DNA of 64,000 nt from Thioalkalivibrio sp. ALE31 (GCF_000377405.1 NZ_KB905021.1:334038-398037); one strand, 5' to 3'. Shown: positions 17,677-26,994, counted from the first letter of the stretch. The notes: generated by a model not told the origin, from the letters alone. Made by a program: numbers and translations.

Positions 17677-19518
17677 ATGTGTGGCATCGCCGGGGTGTAT
17701 ACGCCAGGTCGTCCAGTCTCGTTGCCTGGTGTCATGCCGATGTTGCAGGCGCTGGCGCACCGAGGCCCCGACGGGCAAGGCCACTTTGTCGACCAGGATG
17801 TAGCGCTGTTGCATGCGCGCCTGTCGATCATCGACCTGGCACGGGGTAGCCAACCACTTTTCAGCCAGGGCCGTGAGCGCATCCTGGTGGCCAATGGTGA
17901 GGTCTACAACCACCCGGAGCTGCGACAGTCCCTGTGTTCCCAAGGGGTGAGGTTTTCCACCCAGTCCGATTGTGAGGTGATCCTGCCGCTGGCCGAGCGA
18001 GACCCGGAGGGCTTCGCCACTCACCTGAAAGGCATGTTTGCGCTGGCGTTGTTTGATCAAACAACCCGCTGCCTGACGCTGGTGAGGGACCGTTTCGGTA
18101 TCAAGCCTTTGTACTACATGGAGGTGCCGGGCGGCATCGCGTTTGCTTCGGAAACGAAAGCCCTCTTGCCGCTGCTGGGGGGCGCTCCGGAAGTCGAGGA
18201 TGCCGCGGTTGGGCGGTTTCTTCAGGTCAACTTCGCAAGCGGGGACCAGACCGCATTCCGAAGGATCAAGCGCGTCCCCCCGGGTGGGCGCCTGACTGTC
18301 GATTCCCACGGCAAGGTTATGCTCTCGGCCTGGTGGCGCCTGGCGGACGAGGTTGCTCGCCAGCCTGCATTCACCGGGCAACTGACCGATGCCGTCGAGT
18401 GCTTTGACCAGTTGATGCATCGTGCTGTGACCGAGCACTTACGCGCAGACGTTCCCGTCGGCCTGTTTCTGTCAGGGGGCGTCGATTCCAGCATCCTGGC
18501 GATGCAGCTGGCGCGGCAGCCCGCTCAGGCGGGTCAGCCGAAGGCCTGGAGCATGGGGTTCGAGACCCAGTCGGTACAGGATGAGGCAGTGGCCGCGACG
18601 GAAGTCGCGCAGACCTGCGGCATCGAGCTGAATCTGGTCCGGGCGAACCCGGTCGCCCTGTTTGATCATCTGGTGTACGCGACCTGGGCGGCAGACGAGC
18701 TGATGGGTGATTTTGCCTCCCTGCCGACACTGCTTCTGGCGGCGGAAGCGGCTTCGGCGTCACACAAGGTTGTGCTGGCAGGAGAAGGCGGGGATGAAGT
18801 CTTCGCAGGCTATGGGCGCTACCGGATGCCGCGCTTGCAGCGCTGGCTGTATTCGCTTCGCGCCCCGGGAAGCGGCGGCTTTCGCACACGCGGGCGATTT
18901 GACAAGGCGCTGCCAGCGGCCTTGTTGAGACAGGGCTGGCGGCGGCAGATGAACAACGCCTGGCGAGTGCCTTTTCGGCAAACCTGGCGGGAGACGCCGG
19001 GGTTTGATGACCTGCAAAAGCGGCAGATCACCGATATGCAGACGTGGCTGGCCGACGACCTGATGACCAAGACCGACCGGATGTTGATGGCGCAGGGTGT
19101 CGAGGGCCGCGTGCCTTTCCTGGACCACGAGCTGGTCTTGTTCGGTTTGTCCCTGCCGGCCTCTATGAAGATTCAGGGGCGGACCGGTAAGCAGGTGCCC
19201 CGTACCTGGCTACAGGCGCAAGCAGGCGTGAACGCGATGGGTCGCAAGCGGGGGTTCTCGGTGCCCGTCGTGGATTGGGTGCAGTCCCTGGATCGTAAGC
19301 AGCTACTGCGGGCCCTGACCCGGTCAGCCGCTCTGCAGCCGCTACTGGATCCGGAGGCCTTGGCATCCAGCCTGAAAGCCCCGGGGCCGCTCAACAGACG
19401 ACTGGTTGAGCCCCTGGCTGCACTCGTGCAGTTCGCGATATGGTCCAGGTTGTTCATCGAGCGCGCGGGCGAAGCCCCGCCCAGGCAGGTTGATCCACTC
19501 GCCTGGCTGCTGGAATGA
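17677..19518 (+). CDS. asnB: Glutamine-hydrolysing asparagine synthetase (AsnB-type)
   Basis: 613 residues. The protein begins MCGIAGVY, so Cys2 is the N-terminal nucleophile of the class-II glutaminase domain; HRGPDGQG follows. The synthetase domain has the ATP-pyrophosphatase P-loop LFLSGGVDSSILAM at about residue 264 and GEGGDEVFAGYGRY. It transfers amide nitrogen from glutamine to aspartate, or, for paralogues in polysaccharide regions, possibly amidates a sugar acid or peptide. Location among glycosyltransferases leaves that second option open. The ATG follows the pseudogene stop directly. It precedes a convergent glycosyltransferase-like gene. Confidence 0.9.
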   Translation: MCGIAGVYTPGRPVSLPGVMPMLQALAHRGPDGQGHFVDQDVALLHARLSIIDLARGSQPLFSQGRERILVANGEVYNHPELRQSLCSQGVRFSTQSDCEVILPLAERDPEGFATHLKGMFALALFDQTTRCLTLVRDRFGIKPLYYMEVPGGIAFASETKALLPLLGGAPEVEDAAVGRFLQVNFASGDQTAFRRIKRVPPGGRLTVDSHGKVMLSAWWRLADEVARQPAFTGQLTDAVECFDQLMHRAVTEHLRADVPVGLFLSGGVDSSILAMQLARQPAQAGQPKAWSMGFETQSVQDEAVAATEVAQTCGIELNLVRANPVALFDHLVYATWAADELMGDFASLPTLLLAAEAASASHKVVLAGEGGDEVFAGYGRYRMPRLQRWLYSLRAPGSGGFRTRGRFDKALPAALLRQGWRRQMNNAWRVPFRQTWRETPGFDDLQKRQITDMQTWLADDLMTKTDRMLMAQGVEGRVPFLDHELVLFGLSLPASMKIQGRTGKQVPRTWLQAQAGVNAMGRKRGFSVPVVDWVQSLDRKQLLRALTRSAALQPLLDPEALASSLKAPGPLNRRLVEPLAALVQFAIWSRLFIERAGEAPPRQVDPLAWLLE

Positions 19519-19580
19519 GGGCGGGCGATTCACCTTGAGTGAATGCTCGCTATAAACCCAGATCGCACCTTGGTTGGTGG

Positions 19581-20408
19581 TCAGTCTTCAGCCGATTCCC
19601 TGGATTCTTGGGCCAGAAACTCTTCTGAGCGGGTCCAGTAGGTATCAATCCAGCTGGCTGGCCGGATCTTCTTGTAGAGCCTTTTCCTCCAGCGCTTTTC
19701 TGGCCACTTGCCCTGGAGCGCGTCCGGCGGGTTCGGAGAGCCGGGGAATGCAACCACCCTTGCGCCTTCGGGGATCGCGGGAGTGCGCCAAAGGCGCATG
19801 GGCCAGGCCGGTACGCAATGCACCTTGAATAGCACACACCAAGCATCCGGCCAGAACTGCAGCGCGTCGATCTCGCGGCTGATGAAGGTTTGCTCGTTGC
19901 GGTATTGCTCGCGGAAGTGGTCGAAGTCGCCGAGCAGCCGTTCCAGCAGGTAGCCGTGCACGCCCATGCGGAATCGAAACACCGAGGTGTTGCCGATTCC
20001 TTTCCCGGGTTGGGTCCAGTTCTGCATGACGACGAAGGGATGCTCGGGTTCGAACTCGAAGAATGAGTCCAGGCAGTCCGTGACGACCACGTCCAGATCC
20101 AGGAAGAGCCAGTCGCCCTCCAGCCCGGAGAGCGAGGCTGGATCGAGGTAGAGCGTCATCTTGCGCCAGCCGGTGTTGCACCAGGGTTCCGGAAGATCGA
20201 TCTCTGGACAGGGATGCGATTCGATTTCCGGTCGCAGGCCCGTCGCGTCGTCCGTGAGGCATACGAACCGAAGAGGTCCTGTCGTTTGGCGTCGAACGGC
20301 AGCGTACAGCCGGTTCACGTACTCCGGACCGTAGAGCGAACCCCATTTCATGCAGATAACTTGTTTGCGGCGGACTCCGTGGGCAGGTGTTTGCGCGCTC
20401 TGTTCCAT
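19581..20408 (-). CDS. Putative DXD-type glycosyltransferase-like protein
   Basis: 275 residues from the ATG at 20408, chosen because GAGGAAG lies 8-9 bases upstream; the frame stays open further upstream but without such a site. The N-terminus (VICMKWGSLYGPEYVNRLYA) resembles sugar-nucleotide-using GT-A-like enzymes of surface polysaccharide clusters. WLFLDLDVVV supplies a DXD-like metal/nucleotide motif, and PFVVMQNW and KVHCVPAW lie further on. I recognise the type, not a named family member. It is transcribed convergently to asnB and divergently from the O-antigen ligase-like gene. Its acceptor is unknown. Confidence 0.65.
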   Translation of the reverse strand: MEQSAQTPAHGVRRKQVICMKWGSLYGPEYVNRLYAAVRRQTTGPLRFVCLTDDATGLRPEIESHPCPEIDLPEPWCNTGWRKMTLYLDPASLSGLEGDWLFLDLDVVVTDCLDSFFEFEPEHPFVVMQNWTQPGKGIGNTSVFRFRMGVHGYLLERLLGDFDHFREQYRNEQTFISREIDALQFWPDAWCVLFKVHCVPAWPMRLWRTPAIPEGARVVAFPGSPNPPDALQGKWPEKRWRKRLYKKIRPASWIDTYWTRSEEFLAQESRESAED

Positions 20409-20606
20409 GGCGGTTCTTCCTCTTCGATTGCGTTGAAGAGCCAGGACCAGCCTGACCTTCCGGAGTGCCTGCAACGACCACTGTTGGGCGGCTGGATTGT
20501 CGCCCAAAGTCGGACTGCTGTCAGGTCGAATCCGACGCAGCTCACCCCGCAGGTCGCCTCGGTCCGGTAATATTCCGCGCTTATTGGACGATTGTCGGAG
20601 TTGAGG

Positions 20607-21866
20607 ATGGTTCCGAACGGGGGTGTCAGAGGGAGATCTGTCGGCCACCAGGGCTACTGGCTGGTGGTGGGGGTGGCCGCGCTCGCCTTGTTTGTGCTGC
20701 CGTTTGGCACGGGGGTCTTTCTTCCTCTGGCGCTGCTTGCCCTGGGGGGGCTCGCTCTTGTGGCCTTTCGCTTGCCTGCGCTGTGGTCCGAGGTCTGGAT
20801 CAGGTGGGTATTGTTGCTCTTGCTCGCATTATGGCTTCCCCAGTTACTGGCATTGAGCGTGGCGGTGGACTTTGATCGCGCTCTGCGTACAGCCCTGACC
20901 TACCCGCTCTTTGCGGCGGCAATACTTCCCTTGCTCTGGTTCGCCCGGCATCGTGATGTAGCGACGCCGTTGCTCTATGGAGTCCTCGCGCTGGCCGTTT
21001 TCTGGTCGCTGGACGGGATCTTTCAGTTTGTCACCGGCGCGAACGTATTGGGGTACCCGTACAACGGACGCCGTATTGACGGGCTGTTTCATCCGAACCT
21101 GCGGTTAGGCATCGTGCTGGCGCATTTCCTGCCGTTTGTTCTGGAGGCGTCGCGGCGCCTGACCTATACCAATCGGCTGGCGGCCCTGCTGCCTCTGATC
21201 GTGATCGTCGCGATACTCCTCTCGGGTTCCCGGGCGGCCATGGTGGCGACCTTGATCGTACTGTTCGTCTACGGTCTCTTCCTCGTCGGGTATTACCAGC
21301 TGCGTATGCGTACGGTGAGCGCGTTCCTGAGCATCCTCGTACTGGGGATTGTCGTGGCGCTGTGGGTGTCGCCCGAGACTCGGGATCGTCTGGCGGTCGT
21401 CTCGAAGGCCTCTGAGCTCAGCATCGAGGCCATTGATGAGGCGACGGCGAAGCGCGGGACGATCTGGTTTGCTTCCTGGCGCGTGGCGATGGACGAGCCG
21501 ATCCTGGGTGTGGGGGTGCGCGGTGTTGAGCCTGTGGCCGAAGCCCGCGGCTATACGGATATGGCCTTTGCCCACATCCATTTGTATTTCCTCGATGTGC
21601 TGGTTTCGACCGGGATCGTCGGGCTGGTGGCCTACATGGGGGTGTTGCTGGCGATCCTCCTGGCATTGTGGCGACGCGCGAGGAGAAGCGAGCGAGACCT
21701 TCTTCCGCTCTACGTCGTTGGAGGCGTGGCGATCTTCGTGGCACTGAATCCAGTCAATGTCCACTGGACGATCTACAGTTCCTACACGACAGCGGTGTTG
21801 TGGCTGGTGGTCGCGCTGGCGCTGGTACCCCTGGTGCGAGGGGAGGCGGCCGGTTGCCAGGGCTGA
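20607..21866 (+). CDS. O-antigen ligase-like (WaaL/Wzy_C) membrane protein
   Basis: 419 residues, strongly hydrophobic, with about ten to twelve membrane segments. A large periplasmic loop lies around residues 265-325 and contains GTIWFASWRVAMDEPILGVG and AFAHIHLYFLDVLVSTG, the arrangement and His region typical of the Wzy_C/WaaL superfamily. Members ligate undecaprenyl-linked polysaccharide to lipid A-core or polymerise O units. The ATG at 20607 has GGAG about 9 bases upstream; a TTG at 20592 in the same frame is possible. Ligase and polymerase functions cannot be separated from sequence alone. Confidence 0.85.
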   Translation: MVPNGGVRGRSVGHQGYWLVVGVAALALFVLPFGTGVFLPLALLALGGLALVAFRLPALWSEVWIRWVLLLLLALWLPQLLALSVAVDFDRALRTALTYPLFAAAILPLLWFARHRDVATPLLYGVLALAVFWSLDGIFQFVTGANVLGYPYNGRRIDGLFHPNLRLGIVLAHFLPFVLEASRRLTYTNRLAALLPLIVIVAILLSGSRAAMVATLIVLFVYGLFLVGYYQLRMRTVSAFLSILVLGIVVALWVSPETRDRLAVVSKASELSIEAIDEATAKRGTIWFASWRVAMDEPILGVGVRGVEPVAEARGYTDMAFAHIHLYFLDVLVSTGIVGLVAYMGVLLAILLALWRRARRSERDLLPLYVVGGVAIFVALNPVNVHWTIYSSYTTAVLWLVVALALVPLVRGEAAGCQG

Positions 21867-21874
21867 CCAGCCGG

Positions 21875-22984
21875 TCAGCGGCCGGCGAGTGCCTCGTAGA
21901 GATCGATTGTCCGGCGACGCATGGTGTCCAGGTCCCACGCGTGCGGCCATCGAGGGGTCGGGGCGTTGCCCCCCGCCCAGTGGGCAAGACGCTCAACAGC
22001 GGCCGAGGTTTGTCCTGAGGGTATGAGTCCTTCGGGCAGCAGTTCGGCGAGCTGTTCGCCCACGCCGCCGTGATCGTAACCGAGCACGGGCCGCCCCAGG
22101 CTGAGCGCCTCCAGAGTCGTGCGGCCGAAAGACTCGGGTTGGGTGGAGATTGATAACACGGCATCCGAAACCGCCAGGATTTCACGCAGATCGGAACGCT
22201 GCCCGGTGAAGGTCACGTGGGATTCCAGGCCGAGCTGCGAGAGGCGGTCTTCCAGTTCGCGATGATAGGCCTGCTTGCGCGGATCGGTGCCGCCTGCCAT
22301 CAGCAGGTGCGCGGGGATTCCCCGCTGTAGCAGGCCCTGCAGTATGTCCAGGGCGTCGAAGTGCCCCTTCAGTCGGGTAATGCGGCCCGGAAGCGTGAGG
22401 ATGTACTGCCCCTGAAGCTGCGGGAAGGCGGTTTGCCACTGGGTGACCCAGGAAGTTGAGGGCTGGAAATCGGGGTTATAGTCGCGTGTGTCGATTCCGC
22501 GATGGATCACTTCAATGCGCTCAGGATCAAGCCGTGGATACCGGGCGATCAAAAAATTCCTGAGGGTCTCGGATACCGTCACCACCCGTTCGCCCCGGGT
22601 GAGGATCTCGCTGTAGCGGTTAACGGAATTGAATCCGTGTACCGAGGTCACCAGCCTTGGCCGGGTTACTGCGGGCATCCGCGACCAGGCCCGCCAGACG
22701 ACCCAGGCCGGCATGCGCGAGCGAACATCAATCACATCCACGCGTTGTTGTTGCAGAAAACGGCGTAGTGGGCGCACGAGCCGGAAAGTCCAGGGGGACT
22801 TCTGCCCGATCGGCCAGGCGAAGTGCTCGCTGCCCCGGGACTCGAGTTCGGTCACCATGCGGCCGCCCGCCGAGATCACCAGAGAGCGATGCCCGTTTTC
22901 GACCAGGGCCTGCGCGACCTCGAGGGTGCCGCGTTCCACGCCGCCGGATTCCAGAGCGGGCACGATCTGAAGGACGGTAGCCAT
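21875..22984 (-). CDS. Family-4 (GT-B) glycosyltransferase
   Basis: 369 residues. The N-terminal Rossmann domain begins VLQIVPALESGGVERGTLEV, the standard GT4 donor-independent opening with GGxER. The C-terminal donor-binding domain has LTLPGRITRLKGHFDALDIL and STQPESFGRTTLEALSLGRP, with the E-x7-E motif (ESFGRTTLE) of retaining GT4 enzymes. It probably adds a hexose to LPS core or a surface glycan on the cytoplasmic face. It ends 8 bases from the O-antigen ligase-like gene, convergent with it. Donor and acceptor are not readable from sequence. Confidence 0.9.
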   Translation of the reverse strand: MATVLQIVPALESGGVERGTLEVAQALVENGHRSLVISAGGRMVTELESRGSEHFAWPIGQKSPWTFRLVRPLRRFLQQQRVDVIDVRSRMPAWVVWRAWSRMPAVTRPRLVTSVHGFNSVNRYSEILTRGERVVTVSETLRNFLIARYPRLDPERIEVIHRGIDTRDYNPDFQPSTSWVTQWQTAFPQLQGQYILTLPGRITRLKGHFDALDILQGLLQRGIPAHLLMAGGTDPRKQAYHRELEDRLSQLGLESHVTFTGQRSDLREILAVSDAVLSISTQPESFGRTTLEALSLGRPVLGYDHGGVGEQLAELLPEGLIPSGQTSAAVERLAHWAGGNAPTPRWPHAWDLDTMRRRTIDLYEALAGR

Positions 22985-23099
22985 GGCGCACGCGGGTGGA
23001 GAAAAACAGTGAGTCTATCAGGCGGCCGAGGGATGGGTGCGGTTGGGCGTCTCTTCCGAAGGGCATACAATGATCCCAGTGGAACCTCAGGTGTCTTGA

Positions 23100-23771
23100 A
23101 TGAATTCAGCGGTCGAAGTGGCAGAGCAGGTTGAGGCGTCGTTGCGCGGGGCGCTGTCCGAGCCGTATCCGTATCGGCGGTGGTATCCGCAGGCGGTGCT
23201 GCCCGAGGCGGCGGCGCGAGCGGTGGAGGCACTGCCGTTCGAAGCGCCGGCGATCGGCGATACCGAGGGCAAGCGCGAGACGCACAACAGCTCCCGGCGC
23301 TTCTTCGACGCCGAGAATCGGAAGGCCTTCGAGGTCTGCGAGAGCGTTGCGGCGGCCTTCGAGAGTCCGCAGGTGCTGGATGCGATCTTTGAGGTGTGCG
23401 GCGTGGACGTGAGTGGCAATTACCTGCGCATTGAGCACTGTCTGGATACCGAGGGTTTCTGGCTGGCACCACACACGGACCTGGGCGTGAAGAAATTCAC
23501 CATGCTGCTGTACCTGTCGACCGACCCCGGTTACGAGGCCTGGGGCACGGACGTGTACGTGGACGCAGACACGCATTACGAGACGGCGCCCGGCACCTAC
23601 AACAGCGCGCTGGTATTCGTGCCAGCGGACAACACCTGGCATGGCTACCACCTTCGTCCCCTGAAAGGCGTGCGACGCTCGTTGATCATCAACTACGTGA
23701 CCGAAGAGTGGCGCAATCGCCACGAGCTGGCCTCGCCGGATACTCCCGTTCAGCGGGGTGTACCAGCTTGA
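23100..23771 (+). CDS. 2-oxoglutarate/Fe(II)-dependent oxygenase
   Basis: 223 residues. The double-stranded beta-helix iron site is visible as PHTDLGVKKFTMLLYLS (His-x-Asp), NTWHGYH (second His) and RRSLIINYV, where Arg would bind the 2-oxoglutarate carboxylate. Enzymes of this type hydroxylate amino acids, lipids or sugars. Placement between two glycosyltransferase genes suggests a surface-glycan or lipid A-linked substrate, but that is inference; small free-standing members of this family sit in many polysaccharide clusters without known substrates. It diverges from the GT4 gene upstream, with a 115-base gap, and no strong ribosome site is visible. Confidence 0.82.
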   Translation: MNSAVEVAEQVEASLRGALSEPYPYRRWYPQAVLPEAAARAVEALPFEAPAIGDTEGKRETHNSSRRFFDAENRKAFEVCESVAAAFESPQVLDAIFEVCGVDVSGNYLRIEHCLDTEGFWLAPHTDLGVKKFTMLLYLSTDPGYEAWGTDVYVDADTHYETAPGTYNSALVFVPADNTWHGYHLRPLKGVRRSLIINYVTEEWRNRHELASPDTPVQRGVPA

Positions 23772-23843
23772 TCGCTTTTTAAGACTGGATGGCTCAAGGC
23801 GGCGATTTCTTCTACGTCGACGCCTGTCTTGTTGGGGGCGCCG

Positions 23844-24926
23844 ATGAAGATCGCTCAGATTATGCTGAGTCAGGGGTTTGGTGGAGCGGAGCGGTACTAC
23901 GTGGACCTTTGCCGCGCTCTCGCCGATCGCGGCTATTCCGTGCTGGCTGTCTGCAGGCACGGATCGGTCGCCCATGGCGAACTGACGAAGCACGCGGCTA
24001 TCGCCGTCGAACCCGTTCGTGTTCTGGGGGCCTGGGACCCACTGGCCCGGCGAGTGATTCGGCGTGCGGTCGGCCGCTTTGGGCCGGAGTTGGTGCACAC
24101 CCATATGGCTCGGGGTGCCTGGCTGGGTGGAAGTGCGGCACGACAGCTGGGACTTCCTGTCGTCACGAAGCTTCATAACTATGTGAAACTCAAGTACTAT
24201 CGATACGTCGACTGGTTCAACGTGACCACCTGCAGCCAGCGTGACTACCTCCTGAGCCATGGGATCGAACCGGACCGCATTCGGGTGATTCCGAACTTCT
24301 CGTCGTTTCCACCAAAGGATTGTGTAGAAGGTAAGACGGATTCTCGGCTAAAGGTTTGGGCAAGTTTTGGGCGTTTTGTACCCAAGAAGGGGTTTGACCT
24401 GCTATTGCGGGCCTTTGCCTGTTTGCTCACCGAGTATCCCGACGCACGATTAGTGCTGGCTGGAGACGGCGAAGAGGCAGAACGGCTCAAAGCGCTGGCT
24501 CTGGATCTGGGTATCGAAGGGTCTGTCGAGTTCCCGGGGTGGGTGACTGACATCAGGAGCTTTCTTGAACAGGCGGATGTTTTCGTATTGCCATCTCGTG
24601 ACGAGCCATTCGGCATTGCCATCCTGGAGGCCATGGCGTGCGGCGTCCCGATCGTCTCGACGAAAACGAAGGGGCCGGTCGAGATTCTCGGTGAACCGTA
24701 TGCCTTTATGTGTGAAGTCGACAGCATGGAAGATCTGTTGCGGGCAATGCGAAGTGCAGCTGGGTCGCCGGCTGAATCCAGAGAACGTGCCCAGTCTGCA
24801 CTGGCCCGATACCGCGAGAACTATTTCGAGGGATCCGTGCTGCCGCGAGTTGTCGGCTTGTACGCCGATATGCTGGAGGCTTCGAGCGTCGGGCGCGATG
24901 GTGTCAAAGAGCCCTCGCATCCGTGA
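23844..24926 (+). CDS. Family-4 (GT-B) glycosyltransferase
   Basis: 360 residues from the ATG at 23844 (MKIAQIMLSQGFGGAERYY); a TTG at 23829 in frame is less likely. The GGAER opening is followed by LVHTHMARGAWLGG. The C-terminal domain has SFGRFVPKKGFDLLLRAF, LVLAGDGEEAERL and PSRDEPFGIAILEAMACGVP with the E-x7-E motif. Similar enzymes add core-oligosaccharide sugars. Codon use and GC are visibly less extreme than in the surrounding housekeeping genes (for example many AAG/TTT and A-ending codons), a mild hint of separate ancestry. A 142-base gap separates it from the ELM1-like gene. Confidence 0.88.
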   Translation: MKIAQIMLSQGFGGAERYYVDLCRALADRGYSVLAVCRHGSVAHGELTKHAAIAVEPVRVLGAWDPLARRVIRRAVGRFGPELVHTHMARGAWLGGSAARQLGLPVVTKLHNYVKLKYYRYVDWFNVTTCSQRDYLLSHGIEPDRIRVIPNFSSFPPKDCVEGKTDSRLKVWASFGRFVPKKGFDLLLRAFACLLTEYPDARLVLAGDGEEAERLKALALDLGIEGSVEFPGWVTDIRSFLEQADVFVLPSRDEPFGIAILEAMACGVPIVSTKTKGPVEILGEPYAFMCEVDSMEDLLRAMRSAAGSPAESRERAQSALARYRENYFEGSVLPRVVGLYADMLEASSVGRDGVKEPSHP

Positions 24927-25068
24927 ACCCGATTCGGCTCGCTAGATGGAGCGGAAAAGTGGTCTCGCCCGCGTTGATAGGCTGGGTCGGAAAAGCCGCA
25001 GGCTAGCGCAAGAGATGAGTGCCCATAGGGGGATCGATAATGGCTGATTCGCTTCAGAACTTTGCCCC

Positions 25069-26031
25069 ATGATCGACGCGCCGCATTGCTGGACCCTGAC
25101 CACTGGCGAGGCCGGGATGACCAGTCAGGTCCGTGGCCTGGCCGAGGCCGTCGGACTGCCCTACGAGCACAAGACGGTGGGTCTGCGACGCCCTTGGCGC
25201 TGGATGCCCGGCTCCTTTGCCCCGGGCGTGCTGCGGGGACTGACCGCTGACAGTGATGCCCTGGAGCCACCCTGGCCACGCCTGCTGATCTCTTGCGGGC
25301 GGCGGAGCGCCACGGTTGCCGTCGCCCTCAAGCGCGCCAGTCGTGGCGCCATCATGACTGTGCATGTGCAGGACCCGCAGATCTCTCCGCGCCATTTCGA
25401 CTGGGTGGTGCCGCCGCGTCACGATGGGCTGGCCGGCCCCAACGTGATTGCGACGCGTGGCGCCCTGCACCGGGTGACGATCGAGCGGCTGGAGTCGGCG
25501 CGCGCGGATCTGGGGGGCGCCTGGGCGGCGTTTCCCCGGCCCTGGGTCGCGGTGCTGATCGGGGGTGCTACCCAGCGCGGTGATCTGGGGCAGGAACGAC
25601 TGGATGCCCTGATCCGTGACCTGCGTTCGGCCGCAGAAGCCTCCGGGGGAAGTGTGCTGGTCACGCCCTCGCGGCGGACGGGCGCGGCCAGCACGCGACG
25701 ACTGGTCGAGGGGTTGGCGGATGTTCCCGGGTTTGTCTGGGACGGGCAGGGCGAGAACCCCTTTATGGCAATGCTGGCAACAGCCGACCATATCGTGGTC
25801 AGTGCCGATTCCGTGTCCATGGTCTCGGAGGCGGCGGCGACCGGTGTCCCCGTATACACGGTGGCCCTGGGGCCGCTCGGCCGTCGCCTGCAGGCCTTTC
25901 ACTCTGCCCTGGAGGCGGAAGGCGTGACCCGACCGTTTACCGGGGCGCTCGATCAGTGGTCCTACGCGCCGGTGAATGACACGCCGAAAGTGGCTGCGCA
26001 TATCCGCCGCGAATTGGATCTGGAAGACTGA
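25069..26031 (+). CDS. ELM1/GtrOC1-like protein (mitochondrial fission ELM1 family)
   Basis: 320 residues. It matches the ELM1 family (bacterial GtrOC1-like): N-terminal CWTLTTGEAGMTSQVRGLAEA, then LISCGRRSATVAVALKR, VHVQDPQI, WVAVLIGGAT, and C-terminal ISADSVSMVSEA-type segment (VVSADSVSMVSEAAATGVPV). The GT-B-like fold and position between glycosyltransferases and lipid A genes fit a role as a sugar transferase in LPS synthesis. Bacterial members are poorly characterised, and plant ELM1 recruits dynamin, so the name is only historical. lpxL follows convergently after 13 bases. Confidence 0.85.
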   Translation: MIDAPHCWTLTTGEAGMTSQVRGLAEAVGLPYEHKTVGLRRPWRWMPGSFAPGVLRGLTADSDALEPPWPRLLISCGRRSATVAVALKRASRGAIMTVHVQDPQISPRHFDWVVPPRHDGLAGPNVIATRGALHRVTIERLESARADLGGAWAAFPRPWVAVLIGGATQRGDLGQERLDALIRDLRSAAEASGGSVLVTPSRRTGAASTRRLVEGLADVPGFVWDGQGENPFMAMLATADHIVVSADSVSMVSEAAATGVPVYTVALGPLGRRLQAFHSALEAEGVTRPFTGALDQWSYAPVNDTPKVAAHIRRELDLED

Positions 26032-26044
26032 TCGCGCGCGAGCC

Positions 26045-26974
26045 TCAGCCCGCGTAAGGATCGGGCATGCCCGCGCGCTTCTTGAAGCGCTTGTGGGTCC
26101 AGAAGTACTGGCCCGGGGCGTCCATCACGGCTTCTTCGATGATGTGGTTGATGCGCAGGGTGTCGGCGTAGGCGTCCTCGGTGGGGAAGTCTTCCACCGG
26201 GGGGTGGATGGTCACGACATAGTGGCCGTCTTCCCGGCGGTAGCCGAAAAAGGGCAGGACCGGGGCGCCGCTGACCCGGGCGATGCGATGGGTGGCCGTT
26301 TGCGTGTTGGCGGGTTCGCCGAAGAACGGGACCAGTTCGGTCTGGCGCCCGCTGGTGGCCTGGTCGGGCGCGTACCACACGGGCATGTTGTTGCGCAGGG
26401 TGCGTAGCAGTCCCTTGACGTCGTCGCGTGCGATTACGCCTGCCGTGTGGCGGTCGCGATTCACCTTGAAAAGGTGGTTGATCAGCGGGCGTTCGCTGGG
26501 CCGGTACATCGCGGCAAAGCGGCGGTGCAGGCCCAGCAGGCGCCCGCAAAGCTCGAGTGTGGTGAAATGGGCGCTCACCAGCAGGGCACCCTTGCCCTGT
26601 TCCAGCGCCTTGTCCAGATGCTCCAGTCCGTGGATTGTGTAATGCCCCTTGAGTTGCGTGTCGCGTCCCCACCAGGCCATGGCCATCTCCAGGATCCCCA
26701 TGCCGGCCGCCTCGAAGTGCTCGCGCAGCCACTGTTCGCGCTGTTCGCCGGGCTGGTCGGGAAAGCACAGTTCGAGGTTGGTGCGGGCGATCGCACGGCG
26801 CTCGCGGCCGAAACGGTAGAACAGTCGCCCGATGCCGCGGCCGAGCGCCTGCTGCCAGCGGATGGGCAGCTGGATGACCAGCCGTGCCAGGCCGATGACC
26901 GCCCACATGGGCCAGGTGGCGGGACCGCGGGGTGGGCGTTCGGTCGCGCTCGATGGTTCGGGCCGTGCCGTCAC
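26045..26974 (-). CDS. lpxL: Lipid A biosynthesis lauroyl (lysophospholipid) acyltransferase
   Basis: 309 residues. It is an LpxL/HtrB-family enzyme that adds a secondary acyl chain to Kdo2-lipid IVA at the inner membrane. The catalytic H-x4-E motif is present as AHFTTLELCGR at about residue 136; MYRPSERPLINHL and WYAPDQATSG follow, as in the family, and an N-terminal hydrophobic segment follows the start. The start is a GTG at 26974 with GGGAGA about 9 bases upstream. It diverges from waaA over only 20 bases, consistent with co-regulated lipid A/Kdo assembly. LpxL versus LpxM/P specificity is not certain. Confidence 0.92.
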   Translation of the reverse strand: MTARPEPSSATERPPRGPATWPMWAVIGLARLVIQLPIRWQQALGRGIGRLFYRFGRERRAIARTNLELCFPDQPGEQREQWLREHFEAAGMGILEMAMAWWGRDTQLKGHYTIHGLEHLDKALEQGKGALLVSAHFTTLELCGRLLGLHRRFAAMYRPSERPLINHLFKVNRDRHTAGVIARDDVKGLLRTLRNNMPVWYAPDQATSGRQTELVPFFGEPANTQTATHRIARVSGAPVLPFFGYRREDGHYVVTIHPPVEDFPTEDAYADTLRINHIIEEAVMDAPGQYFWTHKRFKKRAGMPDPYAG

Positions 26975-26994
26975 GGATCGGAGTCTCCCTGCGA

